From assembly GCF_032670585.1 (NCBI RefSeq), contig NZ_JAVQHL010000001.1:1240001-1304000 (forward strand): 64,000 nt of DNA, given 5' to 3'. The notes beneath the pieces are model-generated. The model worked only from the letters and a program-made list of their open reading frames with translations. It was not told the DNA's origin and made no database searches. Source of the DNA: Ostreiculturibacter nitratireducens. GTDB taxonomy: Bacteria > Pseudomonadota > Alphaproteobacteria > Rhodobacterales > Rhodobacteraceae. The translations under genes and the position numbers were made by a program. Shown here piece after piece: positions 42,672 through 51,772 of this stretch (position 1 is the stretch's first letter; each line of letters starts with the position of its first letter).

Positions 42672-44912
42672 TCAACTCCCCTTCGCCGCGGCAACGAGCG
42701 CCTGGCCGAGGGCCAGGCCGCCGTCGTTCGGAGGAACGGCACCATGTGTAAGGACCGGGAGGCCATCAAGCGCGGCGAGCGTCAGTTCGAGAAGACGCGC
42801 GTTCTGGAAACAGCCACCGGAAAGGGCGACAGCGCGGGCGGCGCCGGTTTCAACGAGCCGGCGGGCACGGACGGCAAAGGCCTCCGCGAGCCCGGCGTGA
42901 AAGCGGGCCGCTATGGCCCCGGGGCTTTCGGCATCCAAATCGTGAGCGAGGGCGCGAAACATCGGGGCGGGATCAATGCGCCGGGGGTCCTCGCCCATCG
43001 GGTAGGGATCGGCGCGTCCTTCGGCCAGGGTTTCAAGGCGCATGGCCGCCTCCCCTTCATAGCTCTGCGCTGGCGGACAGAGCCAGAGGCAGGCGGCCAC
43101 CGCGTCGAAAAGACGGCCGGCGGAAGAGGCCGCGGGCGCATTGACCCCGGCGGCAATCGCGGCGCGGACGGCCGCGCGCGGCGCGTCGGGAAAGAGGCGG
43201 TCGGCGACTTCCGGAAGACCCGCCGCGTCGAGCCGAACGAGAGCGTTGCGCCAGGGCTCTCGCGAAGCCGCGTCCCCGCCGGGGAGCGGGGCTGGCGCGA
43301 GCTGGGCGGCCCGCGTGAACCCACGGTAGTCGCCGAGAAGAAGCTCCCCGCCCCAGCTGGTGCCGTCCGGGCCGAGGCCGGTTCCGTCGAGCACGATCCC
43401 GGCGACGGGACCTCCATCGAGCGGCCAGAGGTTTTCGCCGAGGCAGGCGGCGAGGTGGGCGTGATGGTGCTGGACATGCACAAGTGGCAGGCCCGTGGCC
43501 TTCCCCCGCGTCTCGGCATGCCGGGTGGCGCGGTAGCCGGGGTGGAGGTCGCAGGCCAGGGCCTCCGGGAGGTGTTCGAAGATCGCGGCGTAATCGGCTT
43601 CGGCCGCGAGGAACTCGGCCCAGGCAAGCGGATCGTCGAGGTCTCCGAGGTGATGTGAGAGGAGCGCTTCGCCGGATTTCAACAGACACGGCGCGGACTT
43701 GATCTGCCCCCCGACGGCGAGGATGCGCGGGGCCGCTTCGAACCCCGGCGGAAGCGGAAGCGTCGACGGAGCGCGGCCACGCCCGCGGCGGAGCGTGACG
43801 GGACCGCGGGGCGTGATCCGCTCGACACCGTCGTCCAGCTTTCGGGCAATCTCGCGGTCGTGCATGAGGAATGCGTCGGCGATATGGCCGAGCTTCGCCC
43901 GCGCCTCGGCGTTACCGGTGACCTGCGGCTCGCCCGAGAGGTTGCCGGAGGTCATCACGACCGGACCGGGGAATTGGTTGAGAAGAAGATGGTGCAGCGG
44001 CGTGTGCGGGAGCATGAAGCCCAGCGTGGAAAGGCCCGGCGCGACGGCTTTGGGCAGGGCGTCGTGCGCGTCGAGAAGAACGATCGGGGCGGCGGGGCTG
44101 GCCAGCAGTGCCTCGGCCGCGGGCGGAACATGGGCGTGGACGCGGACGACCGGCAAAGACGCCATGAGCGCAAAGGGCTTGCCCGGGCGGCGCTTGCGCG
44201 CGCGAAGCGTGGCGAGCGCATCGGCGCTAGTCGCGTCACAGGCGAGGTGGAAGCCGCCAAGCCCCTTGATGGCGAGTATCTGCCCCGCACGCAGCCGCCT
44301 CGCGGCCTCGGCAACGGGATCGCCCGGCACCTCTTCTCCCCCCGCCTCGAGCCAGAGCCGGGGCCCGCAGGCGGGACAAGCGATGGGCTGCGCGTGGAAC
44401 CGCCGGTCAGCGGGGTCTTCGTACTCGGCGCGGCAGGCGGGGCACATTTCGAACTCCGCCATCGTCGTCGCCGCGCGGTCGTAGGGAAGCGAGCGCAGGA
44501 TCGAAAAGCGCGGGCCGCAATTGGTGCAGTTGGTGAAGGCATAACCCTGGCGCCGACCGGGTCCCCGGATCTCCGCGGCGCAGTCGGTGCAGGTCGCCGC
44601 GTCGGGCACGACGCCCGTCTCGGCACCATGCCCCGTCGAAGGCACGATCAAGAAACCGGTCGGTCGGGCCGCGAACCTGTGCGGCGTGCTTTCGACCGAC
44701 GTGACCTTGGCCAGCGGGGGGAGGTCGTCGGACAGAGCGGCCTCGAAGTCCGGGAGGGCCGGGCCGGCGGCGAGGATCAGGACGCCTTCCGCGTCGTTCT
44801 TCACCTCGCCCACGATCCCCAGCCGCTGGGCGAGATGCCAGACGAAGGGACGAAACCCCACCCCTTGCACACGGCCGCGAACGCGGATGCGGAGGCCGGT
44901 CGCCCCGTTCAT
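42672..44912 (-). CDS. hypF: Carbamoyltransferase HypF
   Basis: A 746-residue four-part enzyme that makes the carbamoyl group for the cyanide ligands of NiFe-hydrogenase. The acylphosphatase domain (1-90) starts RIRVRGRVQGVGFRPFVW. Two zinc fingers follow (CTDC...CTNC and CPAC...CPAC, about 105-190). The YrdC-like domain spans about 200-390 (LAIKGLGGFHLACDA, KPFALMA). The Kae1-like domain ends the protein and holds the metal-binding VQHHHAHLAAC and VLDGTGLGPDGTSWGGE. It is the first gene of hypF-hupK-hypABCDE. Confidence 0.96.
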   Translation of the reverse strand: MNGATGLRIRVRGRVQGVGFRPFVWHLAQRLGIVGEVKNDAEGVLILAAGPALPDFEAALSDDLPPLAKVTSVESTPHRFAARPTGFLIVPSTGHGAETGVVPDAATCTDCAAEIRGPGRRQGYAFTNCTNCGPRFSILRSLPYDRAATTMAEFEMCPACRAEYEDPADRRFHAQPIACPACGPRLWLEAGGEEVPGDPVAEAARRLRAGQILAIKGLGGFHLACDATSADALATLRARKRRPGKPFALMASLPVVRVHAHVPPAAEALLASPAAPIVLLDAHDALPKAVAPGLSTLGFMLPHTPLHHLLLNQFPGPVVMTSGNLSGEPQVTGNAEARAKLGHIADAFLMHDREIARKLDDGVERITPRGPVTLRRGRGRAPSTLPLPPGFEAAPRILAVGGQIKSAPCLLKSGEALLSHHLGDLDDPLAWAEFLAAEADYAAIFEHLPEALACDLHPGYRATRHAETRGKATGLPLVHVQHHHAHLAACLGENLWPLDGGPVAGIVLDGTGLGPDGTSWGGELLLGDYRGFTRAAQLAPAPLPGGDAASREPWRNALVRLDAAGLPEVADRLFPDAPRAAVRAAIAAGVNAPAASSAGRLFDAVAACLWLCPPAQSYEGEAAMRLETLAEGRADPYPMGEDPRRIDPAPMFRALAHDLDAESPGAIAARFHAGLAEAFAVRARRLVETGAARAVALSGGCFQNARLLELTLAALDGLPVLTHGAVPPNDGGLALGQALVAAAKGS

Positions 44913-44993
44913 CCGATGCTCCTCAGCCGCGCGCGAACTCTCGTCTTCATGCCCGCAGAATAGCCGCAGTGGCCCCGCCCCGTAAGCTCCGCC

Positions 44994-46085
44994 TCAGCCC
45001 GTCCCGACATCGGCCGGCGCGACCGCGACCGACTTCACGATCGCATGGCAATCCGTTCCCGGTTCCAGCGCCAGCGCCTCGGCCGAACGCCGGGTGATGC
45101 GCGCGAGGATGAGGTCTTCGCCCGCGCGGAGCTGGACGATCACCCCCGGCCCTTCGCCGCGCTTCACTCCGGTGACGGTGGCGGGCAGGATGTTGAGGGC
45201 GGAAAGCCCCTCCGGCCGGGCGCGGGAGAGGATGACGTCATGCGCCGGGATGCGGACGCGCAGCCGCGTGCCGGGTTCGGCGGAAATCCGGGGAAGCAGG
45301 ATCCGCCCCGCGCTGACCGCCAGTTCGGTGAGATCGTCAGCATGATGGGCAACGACACGCGCCGGAAGGAGAGCGCCCGCCTCCCGGACGCCGAGAAGGG
45401 GCGCGGCGGCCGGGTCGGACAGCATGTCCGCCGCCGGACCAGCCCGGACGACACGACCTGCCTCCAGCACGACGATCGTCGTCGCGAGGCGGGCGACCTC
45501 GGACAGGGCGTGGCTGACGTAGAGGATGGGCACGCCGGCCTCATCCCTGAGCCGCTCGAGAAACGGAAGGATTTCCGCCTTGCGTGCCGCGTCGAGGGCC
45601 GAAAGCGGTTCGTCCATCAGAAGAAGCCGTGGCCGCGACAAGAGCGCGCGGCCGATGGCGACGCGCGAGGCTTCCCCTCCCGAGAGAGCGCCCGGGCGGC
45701 GCGGTAGCAGCGCCTCTATCCCGAGAAGCCCGACGATACGGTCGAAGTCACCCCCATGCCCACCGGCCCCGGGCGCCAGACGGGCGCCGTAAAGAAGATT
45801 CTGGCGGACCGTCAGGTGGGGGAACAGACGCGGTTCCTGGAAAACATATCCGATGCGGCGCTTGTGCGGGGGCAGCCAGATCCCATTCGCACTGTCCTGA
45901 AGCGCCGTACCGTCGAGCGTGATCCGCCCCTCGTCCGGCCGCAGAAGGCCCGCGACCGCGTTGACGACCGTCGTCTTCCCGGAGCCCGAGCGGCCGAACA
46001 GCGCGGTGACGCCGGGCGGAGCCTCGAAGGCGGCGTCGAGCATGAAGCCCCTGAAACGGTGGCGGAGCGAGACGCAGAGGGTCAT
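44994..46085 (-). CDS. modC: Molybdate ABC transporter ATPase
   Basis: A 363-residue ModC. Walker A GRSGSGKTT (31-39), signature LSGGEASRVAIGRALL, and Walker B LLLMDEPLSALD are intact. Residues about 290-363 form a TOBE/Mop domain (LNILPATVTGVKRGEG) that binds molybdate and allows feedback inhibition. Start ATG 46085 overlaps the modB stop by four bases. With ModA and ModB it imports molybdate or tungstate for Moco enzymes. Confidence 0.95.
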   Translation of the reverse strand: MTLCVSLRHRFRGFMLDAAFEAPPGVTALFGRSGSGKTTVVNAVAGLLRPDEGRITLDGTALQDSANGIWLPPHKRRIGYVFQEPRLFPHLTVRQNLLYGARLAPGAGGHGGDFDRIVGLLGIEALLPRRPGALSGGEASRVAIGRALLSRPRLLLMDEPLSALDAARKAEILPFLERLRDEAGVPILYVSHALSEVARLATTIVVLEAGRVVRAGPAADMLSDPAAAPLLGVREAGALLPARVVAHHADDLTELAVSAGRILLPRISAEPGTRLRVRIPAHDVILSRARPEGLSALNILPATVTGVKRGEGPGVIVQLRAGEDLILARITRRSAEALALEPGTDCHAIVKSVAVAPADVGTG

Positions 46086-46780
46086 TTCCCGGCGATCCTC
46101 CGCGCTACCCGGCGGGATACCCATTCCGACAGGAACAGCGCCGTCATGGCGACCGCAATCGCAACGACGACGAGGCGCAAGGCGGAGGACTCACCGCCCG
46201 GCACCTGCAGGAAGGCGTAGACGGCGGAGGGCAGCGTCTGGGTCTGGCCGGGGATGTTCGAGACGAAGGTGATCGTGGCTCCGAATTCCCCCATCGCCTT
46301 GGCGAAGCCGAGGATCGCGCCGGCGAGGATGCCGGGGAGTATGAGGGGCAACGTGACGGTGGCAAAGACCCGGAGCCTCGATGCGCCGAGGGTCGCCGCG
46401 GCTTCCTCGAGCTTCGGGTCCACGGCTTCTATCGAGAGGCGGATGGCGCGGACCAGGAGCGGGAAGGCCATCACGGCTCCGGCAAGGGCCGCGCCGGTCC
46501 AGCGGAAGGCGAAGGTGAAGCCGAAAGCCTGGTCGAGGAATGCGCCGACCGGCCCTTTGCGGCCGAACGCGAGCAGAAGGAGGTAGCCGGTAACGACCGG
46601 GGGCAGGATCAGCGGCAGGTGCACCAGGCCGTTGAGGAGCCCCCTGCCCCAGAACCTGCCGCGCGCGAGCGCGAGGGCCACGAGGATGCCGGCGGGAAGG
46701 CTGAGGAGCGTCGCCCAGAACGCCACCTTGAGCGAAAGCGCGACGGCCTGCCATTCCTCCGGGCCAAGAGCCGCGATCAC
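46082..46780 (-). CDS. modB: Molybdate ABC transporter permease
   Basis: A 232-residue inner-membrane permease with about five to six spans. The EAA-loop that docks with ModC is VDPKLEEAAATLGASRLRVFATVTLPLILPG, and a GEFGATITFVSNIPGQTQT segment near residue 170 is the ModB signature. It overlaps both modA and modC by four bases. Confidence 0.95.
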   Translation of the reverse strand: MIAALGPEEWQAVALSLKVAFWATLLSLPAGILVALALARGRFWGRGLLNGLVHLPLILPPVVTGYLLLLAFGRKGPVGAFLDQAFGFTFAFRWTGAALAGAVMAFPLLVRAIRLSIEAVDPKLEEAAATLGASRLRVFATVTLPLILPGILAGAILGFAKAMGEFGATITFVSNIPGQTQTLPSAVYAFLQVPGGESSALRLVVVAIAVAMTALFLSEWVSRRVARRIAGK

Positions 46781-47547
46781 GGGGCTCGCCCCGGCAGGGT
46801 GAAGCCCTGGGTCGCGAAGATCGCGGCCGCTTCGGGCGTTGCGAGCCAGTCGAGGAAGGCAGCCGCCGCCTCGGCCGCTTCGCTTCCCGCGATCACGGCG
46901 CCCGGATAGACGATCGGTTCATGCGAGTCCGCCGGAAAGGTGCCCACGACACTGACGCGGGGCTCGGCCACGGCATCGGTCGCGTAGACGATCCCGTAGG
47001 GCGCCTCGCCCGTAGCGACGAGGGCCAGCGCGGCGCGGACGTTTTCGGCCTGCGCGACGCGCGGTGCGACGGCATCCCAGAGGCCGAGGCTCTCGAGCGC
47101 CTGCTTGCCGTAGATACCTGCCGGGACGCTGTCGACCATCGCCATGGCGAGGTGACCATCGCCCAGTCGCCCCGCGAGGTCGAAGCCAGGGCCGATCTCT
47201 TCCGCCGTGCCGGCCTCGTGCGCCACCAGAACGATCTCGCTGCCGAAGAGGTCGCGCCGCGTGCCGGGATCCAGCAGCCCCGCGGCGTCGAGCGCCTCCA
47301 TCCAGTCGAGGCTCGCGGAGATGAAGATGTCGGCGGGTGCGCCAGCCTCGATCTGACGGGCGAGCGCGGAGGTCGCCGCGTAGGAAAGCGTCACCCCGTT
47401 CCCCGATGCCGCCCGCCATTCCGCCGCGGCGGCATCGAGCGCGGTCTGCAGGCTCGCCGCCGCGAAGACCGTTATCTCCGCCGCCCGAGCGGGCGCGCCG
47501 ACGAACACGGCGATCGCAAGGGCGGAAACCAGGTGGCGGAGGGACAT
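46777..47547 (-). CDS. modA: Molybdate-binding protein ModA
   Basis: A 256-residue periplasmic binding protein with signal peptide (about 1-22, ending APARAAE). Oxyanion-binding segments are VFAAASLQTALDAAAAEW, YAATSALARQIEAGAPADIFISA and DSVPAGIYGKQALESLG. It captures molybdate or tungstate. The 89-base leader shared with modE contains a dyad that fits a Mo-box. Confidence 0.95.
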   Translation of the reverse strand: MSLRHLVSALAIAVFVGAPARAAEITVFAAASLQTALDAAAAEWRAASGNGVTLSYAATSALARQIEAGAPADIFISASLDWMEALDAAGLLDPGTRRDLFGSEIVLVAHEAGTAEEIGPGFDLAGRLGDGHLAMAMVDSVPAGIYGKQALESLGLWDAVAPRVAQAENVRAALALVATGEAPYGIVYATDAVAEPRVSVVGTFPADSHEPIVYPGAVIAGSEAAEAAAAFLDWLATPEAAAIFATQGFTLPGRAP

Positions 47548-47566
47548 GACGGCGAACCTCAGGAGC

Positions 47567-47588
47567 GATATGTCCCGCGAAACATATC
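47567..47588. promoter_or_regulatory. Candidate Mo-box (ModE operator)
   Basis: GATATGT-N8-ACATATC, with perfect 7-base arms, lies 19 bases upstream of the modA start. AT-rich dyads built on ATAT are the usual ModE targets. It would allow ModE to repress modABC when molybdate is abundant. Confidence 0.6.
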
Positions 47589-47636
47589 ATCCGGAGACAA
47601 GTGCGGGGCAAGCGTTATTTCTGACAAGACATATCC

Positions 47637-47996
47637 CTATTCTTCCACCCGAATGCGCGCCGTTATCTCCGCGACCTCCTTCGCCGCGGCCTCGACACTC
47701 GCCGCCTCGAGGCGGCGATAGGCCGCAAGAATCGCCACCCCCGCCTCGGTCAGCCGCGCCCCGCCACCCTGAGCGCCCCCACGCGCGCTTTCGACGAGGG
47801 GCTCGGCGAACATGTCGTTCATGGTTTCCACCAGCGTCCAGGCGCGCTTGTAGCTCATCCCCATACGGCGGCCTGCCGCAGCGATGGAACCGGTCTCGGC
47901 AATCCCGTCGAGCAGGTCCGCCTTGCCAGGGCCGATCATTCGCCCCTTGCCGAAAACCAGCCGGATCCTGAGCTGCGGAGTCTCAGCCCCACCCAT
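47637..47996 (-). CDS. ModE-like molybdate-responsive regulator, DNA-binding domain only
   Basis: A 119-residue winged-helix protein equal to the N-terminal LysR-like domain of ModE: GPGKADLLDGIAETGSIAAAGRRMGMSYKRAWTLVETMN, followed by ARGGAQGGGARLTEAGVAIL. The molybdate-binding Mop/TOBE domains of classical ModE (about 140 more residues) are missing. Short forms of this kind exist and may sense molybdate through a partner protein or bind DNA constitutively. It is directly upstream of modABC, with the candidate Mo-box in the gap. Confidence 0.85.
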   Translation of the reverse strand: MGGAETPQLRIRLVFGKGRMIGPGKADLLDGIAETGSIAAAGRRMGMSYKRAWTLVETMNDMFAEPLVESARGGAQGGGARLTEAGVAILAAYRRLEAASVEAAAKEVAEITARIRVEE

Positions 47997-48351
47997 CGGC
48001 TATTCCTTCCGCGCCCGGTCGAGACGGGTATGGGTCTTATCGGTGAAGCGCCGCCTCCCCGTCCCGCGCCCGGCGAGTGCCGGAAACAGAAAGTCGAGCC
48101 TGTCCGCGATCCCTGAGGCAGGCGTCATGCGGCAACTGGCACGACTTCCGGTGCTTGGCCCGTCCGTGCGGGCACGGGCGAGCCTCTGGCGATGGATCGG
48201 ATTGCATCCGGGCAAGGCGCGGAAATCGTCGCGTCGGCCGCAACCGGACTTCGGGGGCTCGTCCCTGATCCGCGACGGGAGGGCGGCGCCGGACTCGCGC
48301 CGCGTGAAGAACACCGCCCTGTCCGGAAGACCCAGCTCCATCGCCGCGCAC
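47997..48351. other. Intergenic stretch with no supported gene
   Basis: This is 355 bases between modE and the FAH-family hydrolase. Frames are open on both strands (for example 48000-48341 minus), but their products are Arg-rich without family features, as expected of antisense or non-coding GC-rich DNA. The modE promoter probably lies in its left part. Confidence 0.4.
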
Positions 48352-49206
48352 TCAGGCCCGGACGACCTTCTGGGTCTGCGTCCCGAGCCCCTCGATCCCG
48401 AGCTTCATGACCTCGCCGCCCTTCAGATAGACCGGCGGCTTGTGCCCCATGCCGACGCCCGGAGGCGTTCCCGTGGTGATGACGTCGCCTGCCTGGAACG
48501 ACATGAAGCGGCTGCAGTAGCTGATGATATGCGCCACGTTGAAGATCATCGTGGAAGTGGATCCGTTCTGGCGGCGCACGCCGTCCACGTCGAGCCACAT
48601 GTTGAGGTTGCCGACGTCGCCAAGCTCGTCCGGAGTGACGAGCCAGGGGCCGAGCGGGCCGAAGGTGTCGCAGCCCTTGCCCTTGTCCCAGGTGCCGCCG
48701 CGCTCGATCTGGAACTCGCGCTCGCTGACGTCGTTGACGACGCAGTATCCGGCGACGTGGGACAGCGCATCCGCCTCTTCGATGTAGCGGCCGGGCTTGC
48801 CGATGATGACGCCGAGTTCCACCTCCCAGTCGGTCTTCTCCGAGCCGCGCGGGATTTCCACGTCGTCATCAGGACCGACGATTGCCGACGTCCACTTGTT
48901 GAAGATCACCGGCTCCGCCGGCACCGGAAGGCCGCTTTCGGCCGCATGGTCGGCGTAGTTGAGGCCGATGCAGACGAACTTGCCGACCTGGCCCACACAT
49001 GGCCCAAGCCGAAGGTCGTCCTGCGGCGTCCCCGCGACCACCGGCAGCTTCGCGGGGTCGAGAGCCTTCAGCCGGGCGATACCCTCCGGCTCCAGAACGT
49101 TCCCGGCGATGTCCGGAACCACGCCTGACAGATCCCGGACGCGGCCATCGGCATCGAGCAGGCCGGGTTTCTCGAGGCCCTTGGGCCCGTAGCGGAGCAG
49201 TTTCAT
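48352..49206 (-). CDS. FAH-family hydrolase, likely 2,4-diketo-3-deoxy-sugar acid hydrolase
   Basis: A 284-residue FAH-fold hydrolase of the two-domain COG0179 type. VCIGLNYADHAAESG and the metal ligands in SEKTDWEVELGVIIG lie in the middle, with GDVITTGTPPGVGMGHKP near the end. This subgroup (often called ureidoglycolate lyase) includes the hydrolase of 2,4-diketo-3-deoxy-L-fuconate or -rhamnonate in the non-phosphorylative fucose/rhamnose pathway. The adjacent SDR dehydrogenase, 14 bases upstream, supports that reading because the dehydrogenase makes the diketo acid that this enzyme cleaves. Substrate remains inference. Confidence 0.8.
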   Translation of the reverse strand: MKLLRYGPKGLEKPGLLDADGRVRDLSGVVPDIAGNVLEPEGIARLKALDPAKLPVVAGTPQDDLRLGPCVGQVGKFVCIGLNYADHAAESGLPVPAEPVIFNKWTSAIVGPDDDVEIPRGSEKTDWEVELGVIIGKPGRYIEEADALSHVAGYCVVNDVSEREFQIERGGTWDKGKGCDTFGPLGPWLVTPDELGDVGNLNMWLDVDGVRRQNGSTSTMIFNVAHIISYCSRFMSFQAGDVITTGTPPGVGMGHKPPVYLKGGEVMKLGIEGLGTQTQKVVRA

Positions 49207-49220
49207 GCTGGTTTCCTTTC

Positions 49221-49973
49221 CTAGATCGTGACGCCGCCGTCGACGAGCATCGCCTGCCCGGTGACGAAACGGCTTTCGTCAGACAGGAGATAGACCACCA
49301 ACGGCGTGATATCGTCCACAGTCGCGAGCCGGCCCATCGGCTGGCGGGCGATGAAATCCTTTTCGGCCTGCACGGGATCGGCCGCCGAGGCGATCCGGCC
49401 CCTGAGGCTCGGCGTGTCCACGGTGCCGGGGCAGAGCGCGTTGCAGCGGAGGCCCTGCTTCACGAAGTCAGCAGCGACCCCCTTTGTCAGGCCGATCACG
49501 GCAGCCTTGGTGGCGCCATAAGCCGTGCGGTTCGGGAAGCCTTTGATCGAGCCGGCCATCGACGCCATGTTCAGCACCGCGACCCCGCCCGTCTCCTCCG
49601 CGCGCGAAAGCATTCCCGGCAGGAACGCCCTCAGCATCCGGTACATCGAGGTCACGTTGAGGTCGAGGCTGAAAGCCCAGTCCTCCTCGGATATCTCCAG
49701 CACCGTGCCGTGGTGGACGAAGCCCGCGCAATTGAAGAGGCCATCGAGGGGCGGCAAATCCGCGGCCATCCCGGCGATCGCGTCCGCGTCACGCACGTCG
49801 AGTTGTCGCGTCTCGATCCTGCCGCCCGAAACTTCCGGCAGATCGGTCATCTTCCCGGCGTCGATGTCCACCGCGATCACGCTCGCGCCTTCCGCCGCGC
49901 AGGCGATGGCGCTGGCGCGGCCGATACCCTGCCCCGCAGCCGAGATGAGAATTCGCTTGTCCTTGAGACGCAT
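49221..49973 (-). CDS. SDR oxidoreductase, 2-keto-3-deoxy-L-fuconate dehydrogenase-like
   Basis: A 250-residue classical short-chain dehydrogenase. The cofactor motif is AAGQGIG (12-18) with Ala for the usual Thr; VIAVDID ends in an acidic residue at position 36-38, so NAD is preferred. NCAGFVHHGT follows, and the catalytic set is Ser138, Tyr152 and Lys156. The sequence resembles DHRS6/2-keto-3-deoxy-L-fuconate dehydrogenases. With the downstream FAH hydrolase it would form the last two steps of a non-phosphorylative deoxysugar pathway; earlier enzymes are not in the window. Start ATG 49973; the frame upstream lacks conservation. Confidence 0.85.
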   Translation of the reverse strand: MRLKDKRILISAAGQGIGRASAIACAAEGASVIAVDIDAGKMTDLPEVSGGRIETRQLDVRDADAIAGMAADLPPLDGLFNCAGFVHHGTVLEISEEDWAFSLDLNVTSMYRMLRAFLPGMLSRAEETGGVAVLNMASMAGSIKGFPNRTAYGATKAAVIGLTKGVAADFVKQGLRCNALCPGTVDTPSLRGRIASAADPVQAEKDFIARQPMGRLATVDDITPLVVYLLSDESRFVTGQAMLVDGGVTI

Positions 49974-50181
49974 GCGTCGGCCCCTCCCCTGCACTGTCCG
50001 CCAGACCCTAGCCAATTGCCCACCGACGCGGCAATGCTCAAGTTCCCCGCTCGTCTGAGGTTTTCCGCCCCTCAAGGCGCTTGACACAAAATTGGGCCCG
50101 ACGGTTAATCGGTGCATGTCGGCCTGACGCCGGGCAACGGCGCGGGCACGCACGAGACTCCAACAGAGAGGAACTCAAGCC

Positions 50182-51771
50182 ATGCTACACAGTCGCAAGC
50201 TACTTGCAGCGGCTCTCTCGGCGCTGCTGATCGGAGCGGTGCCCGCCCGGGCCGAGGCGCCGCCTGACACGTTCATCCAGGCCTGGGCAATCGACGACAT
50301 CATTTCGCTGGACCCTGCGGAAATCTTCGAATTCACCGCCGCCGAAATCGCCGGCAACACGTATGAGCGGCTGATCGGCTACGACCCGAACGACGTGTCG
50401 AACATCTTCGGCGTGATCGCCGAAAGCTGGCAGGTGGCTCCGGACGGGAAGTCGATCTCCTTCACGATCCGCGAGGGACGCACTTTCGCCTCCGGCAACC
50501 CGATCACCGCCGAGGACGTGGTGTTCTCGCTCGTCCGCGCCGTGAAGCTCGACAAGTCGCCGGCCTTCATCCTCACGCAGTTCGGCCTGAACGCCGACAA
50601 CGTGGAAGAGATGGTCGTGCAGACCGGCGACTATTCCTTCGACTTCAAGATGGACAACGCCTATGCGCCGACGCTGGTTCTCTATTGCCTGACGTCGACC
50701 GTCGCCTCGGTCGTCGACAAGAAGCTCGCGATGGAGCACGAGGCGAATGGCGACTTCGGCTACGAATGGCTGAAGACGGCCTACGCCGGGTCCGGCCCCT
50801 TCACGATCCGCGAATGGCGGGCGAACGAGGCCGTCGTTCTTGAGCGGAACGAAAACTTCTCCGGCGACAAGCCGGCGATGGCGCGCGTGATCTACCGCCA
50901 CATTCCGGAAGGCGCCACGCAACGCCTGCTTCTGGAACAGGGCGACATCGACATCGCCCGAGACCTCGGGCCGACCGAGATCGATGCACTTTCCTCCAAC
51001 CCCGACATCGTCATCGAGAGTGGGGTGAAGGGCGCGATCTACTACCTCGGCCTGAACCAGAAGAACGAGTACCTCTCGAAACCGCAGGTCCGCCAGGCGA
51101 TGAAATACCTGATCGACTATCAGGCGATCGCCGACACGATCATGAAGGGCACCGTGCAGGTGCACCAGGCCTTCCTGCCCAAGGGCTTCCTTGGCGCGCT
51201 GGAAGACACGCCCTTCTCGCTCGACGTCGAGAAGGCGAAGGCGCTCCTCGCGGAAGCAGGTGTGCCGGACGGGTTCACCGTCACGATGGACACCCGCAAC
51301 ACGCCCGACATCACCGGGATCGCGCAGGCGATCCAGCAGACGATGGCGCAGGCGGGGATCAAGCTCGAACTCATCCCCGGCGATGGGCAGCAGACGCTGA
51401 CCAAGTACCGCGCGCGCAACCACGACATCTACATCGGCCGCTGGGGACCGGACTATCAGGACCCCCACACCAACGCCGACACCTTCGCGCGCAACCCGGA
51501 CAACAGCGACGAGGCGGCTTCGAAGCCGCTGGCCTGGCGCAACGCCTGGGATATCCCCGAGATGACCGCCGAGGCCGACGCCGCGGTGCTGGAGCCCGAC
51601 GCGGGCAAGCGCGCGGAGATGTACCTGGCGCTGCAGCGCCAGCACCAGGAAGTGTCGCCTTTCGTCATCATGTTCCAGGAGATCGAGGTGATCGGGCGCC
51701 GGAAAAACGTCCAGGGCTTCGTCATCGGGCCGTCGTTCGACTCCAACAACTATGCGGGCGTGACCAAGTAA
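50182..51771 (+). CDS. Peptide-type ABC transporter substrate-binding protein
   Basis: A 529-residue SBP_bac_5 (DppA/OppA-like) protein with a signal peptide (about 1-25, MLHSRKLLAAALSALLIGA then ARAEAPP). Typical features are SLDPAEIFEFTAAEIAGNTYERLIGYD, IAESWQVAPDGKSISFTIREG and GPTEIDALSSNPDIVIESG. It binds a peptide or related solute in the periplasm. It opens a seven-gene operon: SBP, two permeases, two ATPases, M19 dipeptidase and a YcaQ-like protein. The 208-base upstream gap carries its promoter and no gene. Confidence 0.92.
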   Translation: MLHSRKLLAAALSALLIGAVPARAEAPPDTFIQAWAIDDIISLDPAEIFEFTAAEIAGNTYERLIGYDPNDVSNIFGVIAESWQVAPDGKSISFTIREGRTFASGNPITAEDVVFSLVRAVKLDKSPAFILTQFGLNADNVEEMVVQTGDYSFDFKMDNAYAPTLVLYCLTSTVASVVDKKLAMEHEANGDFGYEWLKTAYAGSGPFTIREWRANEAVVLERNENFSGDKPAMARVIYRHIPEGATQRLLLEQGDIDIARDLGPTEIDALSSNPDIVIESGVKGAIYYLGLNQKNEYLSKPQVRQAMKYLIDYQAIADTIMKGTVQVHQAFLPKGFLGALEDTPFSLDVEKAKALLAEAGVPDGFTVTMDTRNTPDITGIAQAIQQTMAQAGIKLELIPGDGQQTLTKYRARNHDIYIGRWGPDYQDPHTNADTFARNPDNSDEAASKPLAWRNAWDIPEMTAEADAAVLEPDAGKRAEMYLALQRQHQEVSPFVIMFQEIEVIGRRKNVQGFVIGPSFDSNNYAGVTK

Positions 51772-51772
51772 G

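Noticed and set aside
48000..48341. A 113-codon minus-strand frame between modE and the FAH hydrolase
   Set aside because: Arg-rich translation without family features; several overlapping frames on both strands are open to similar lengths.
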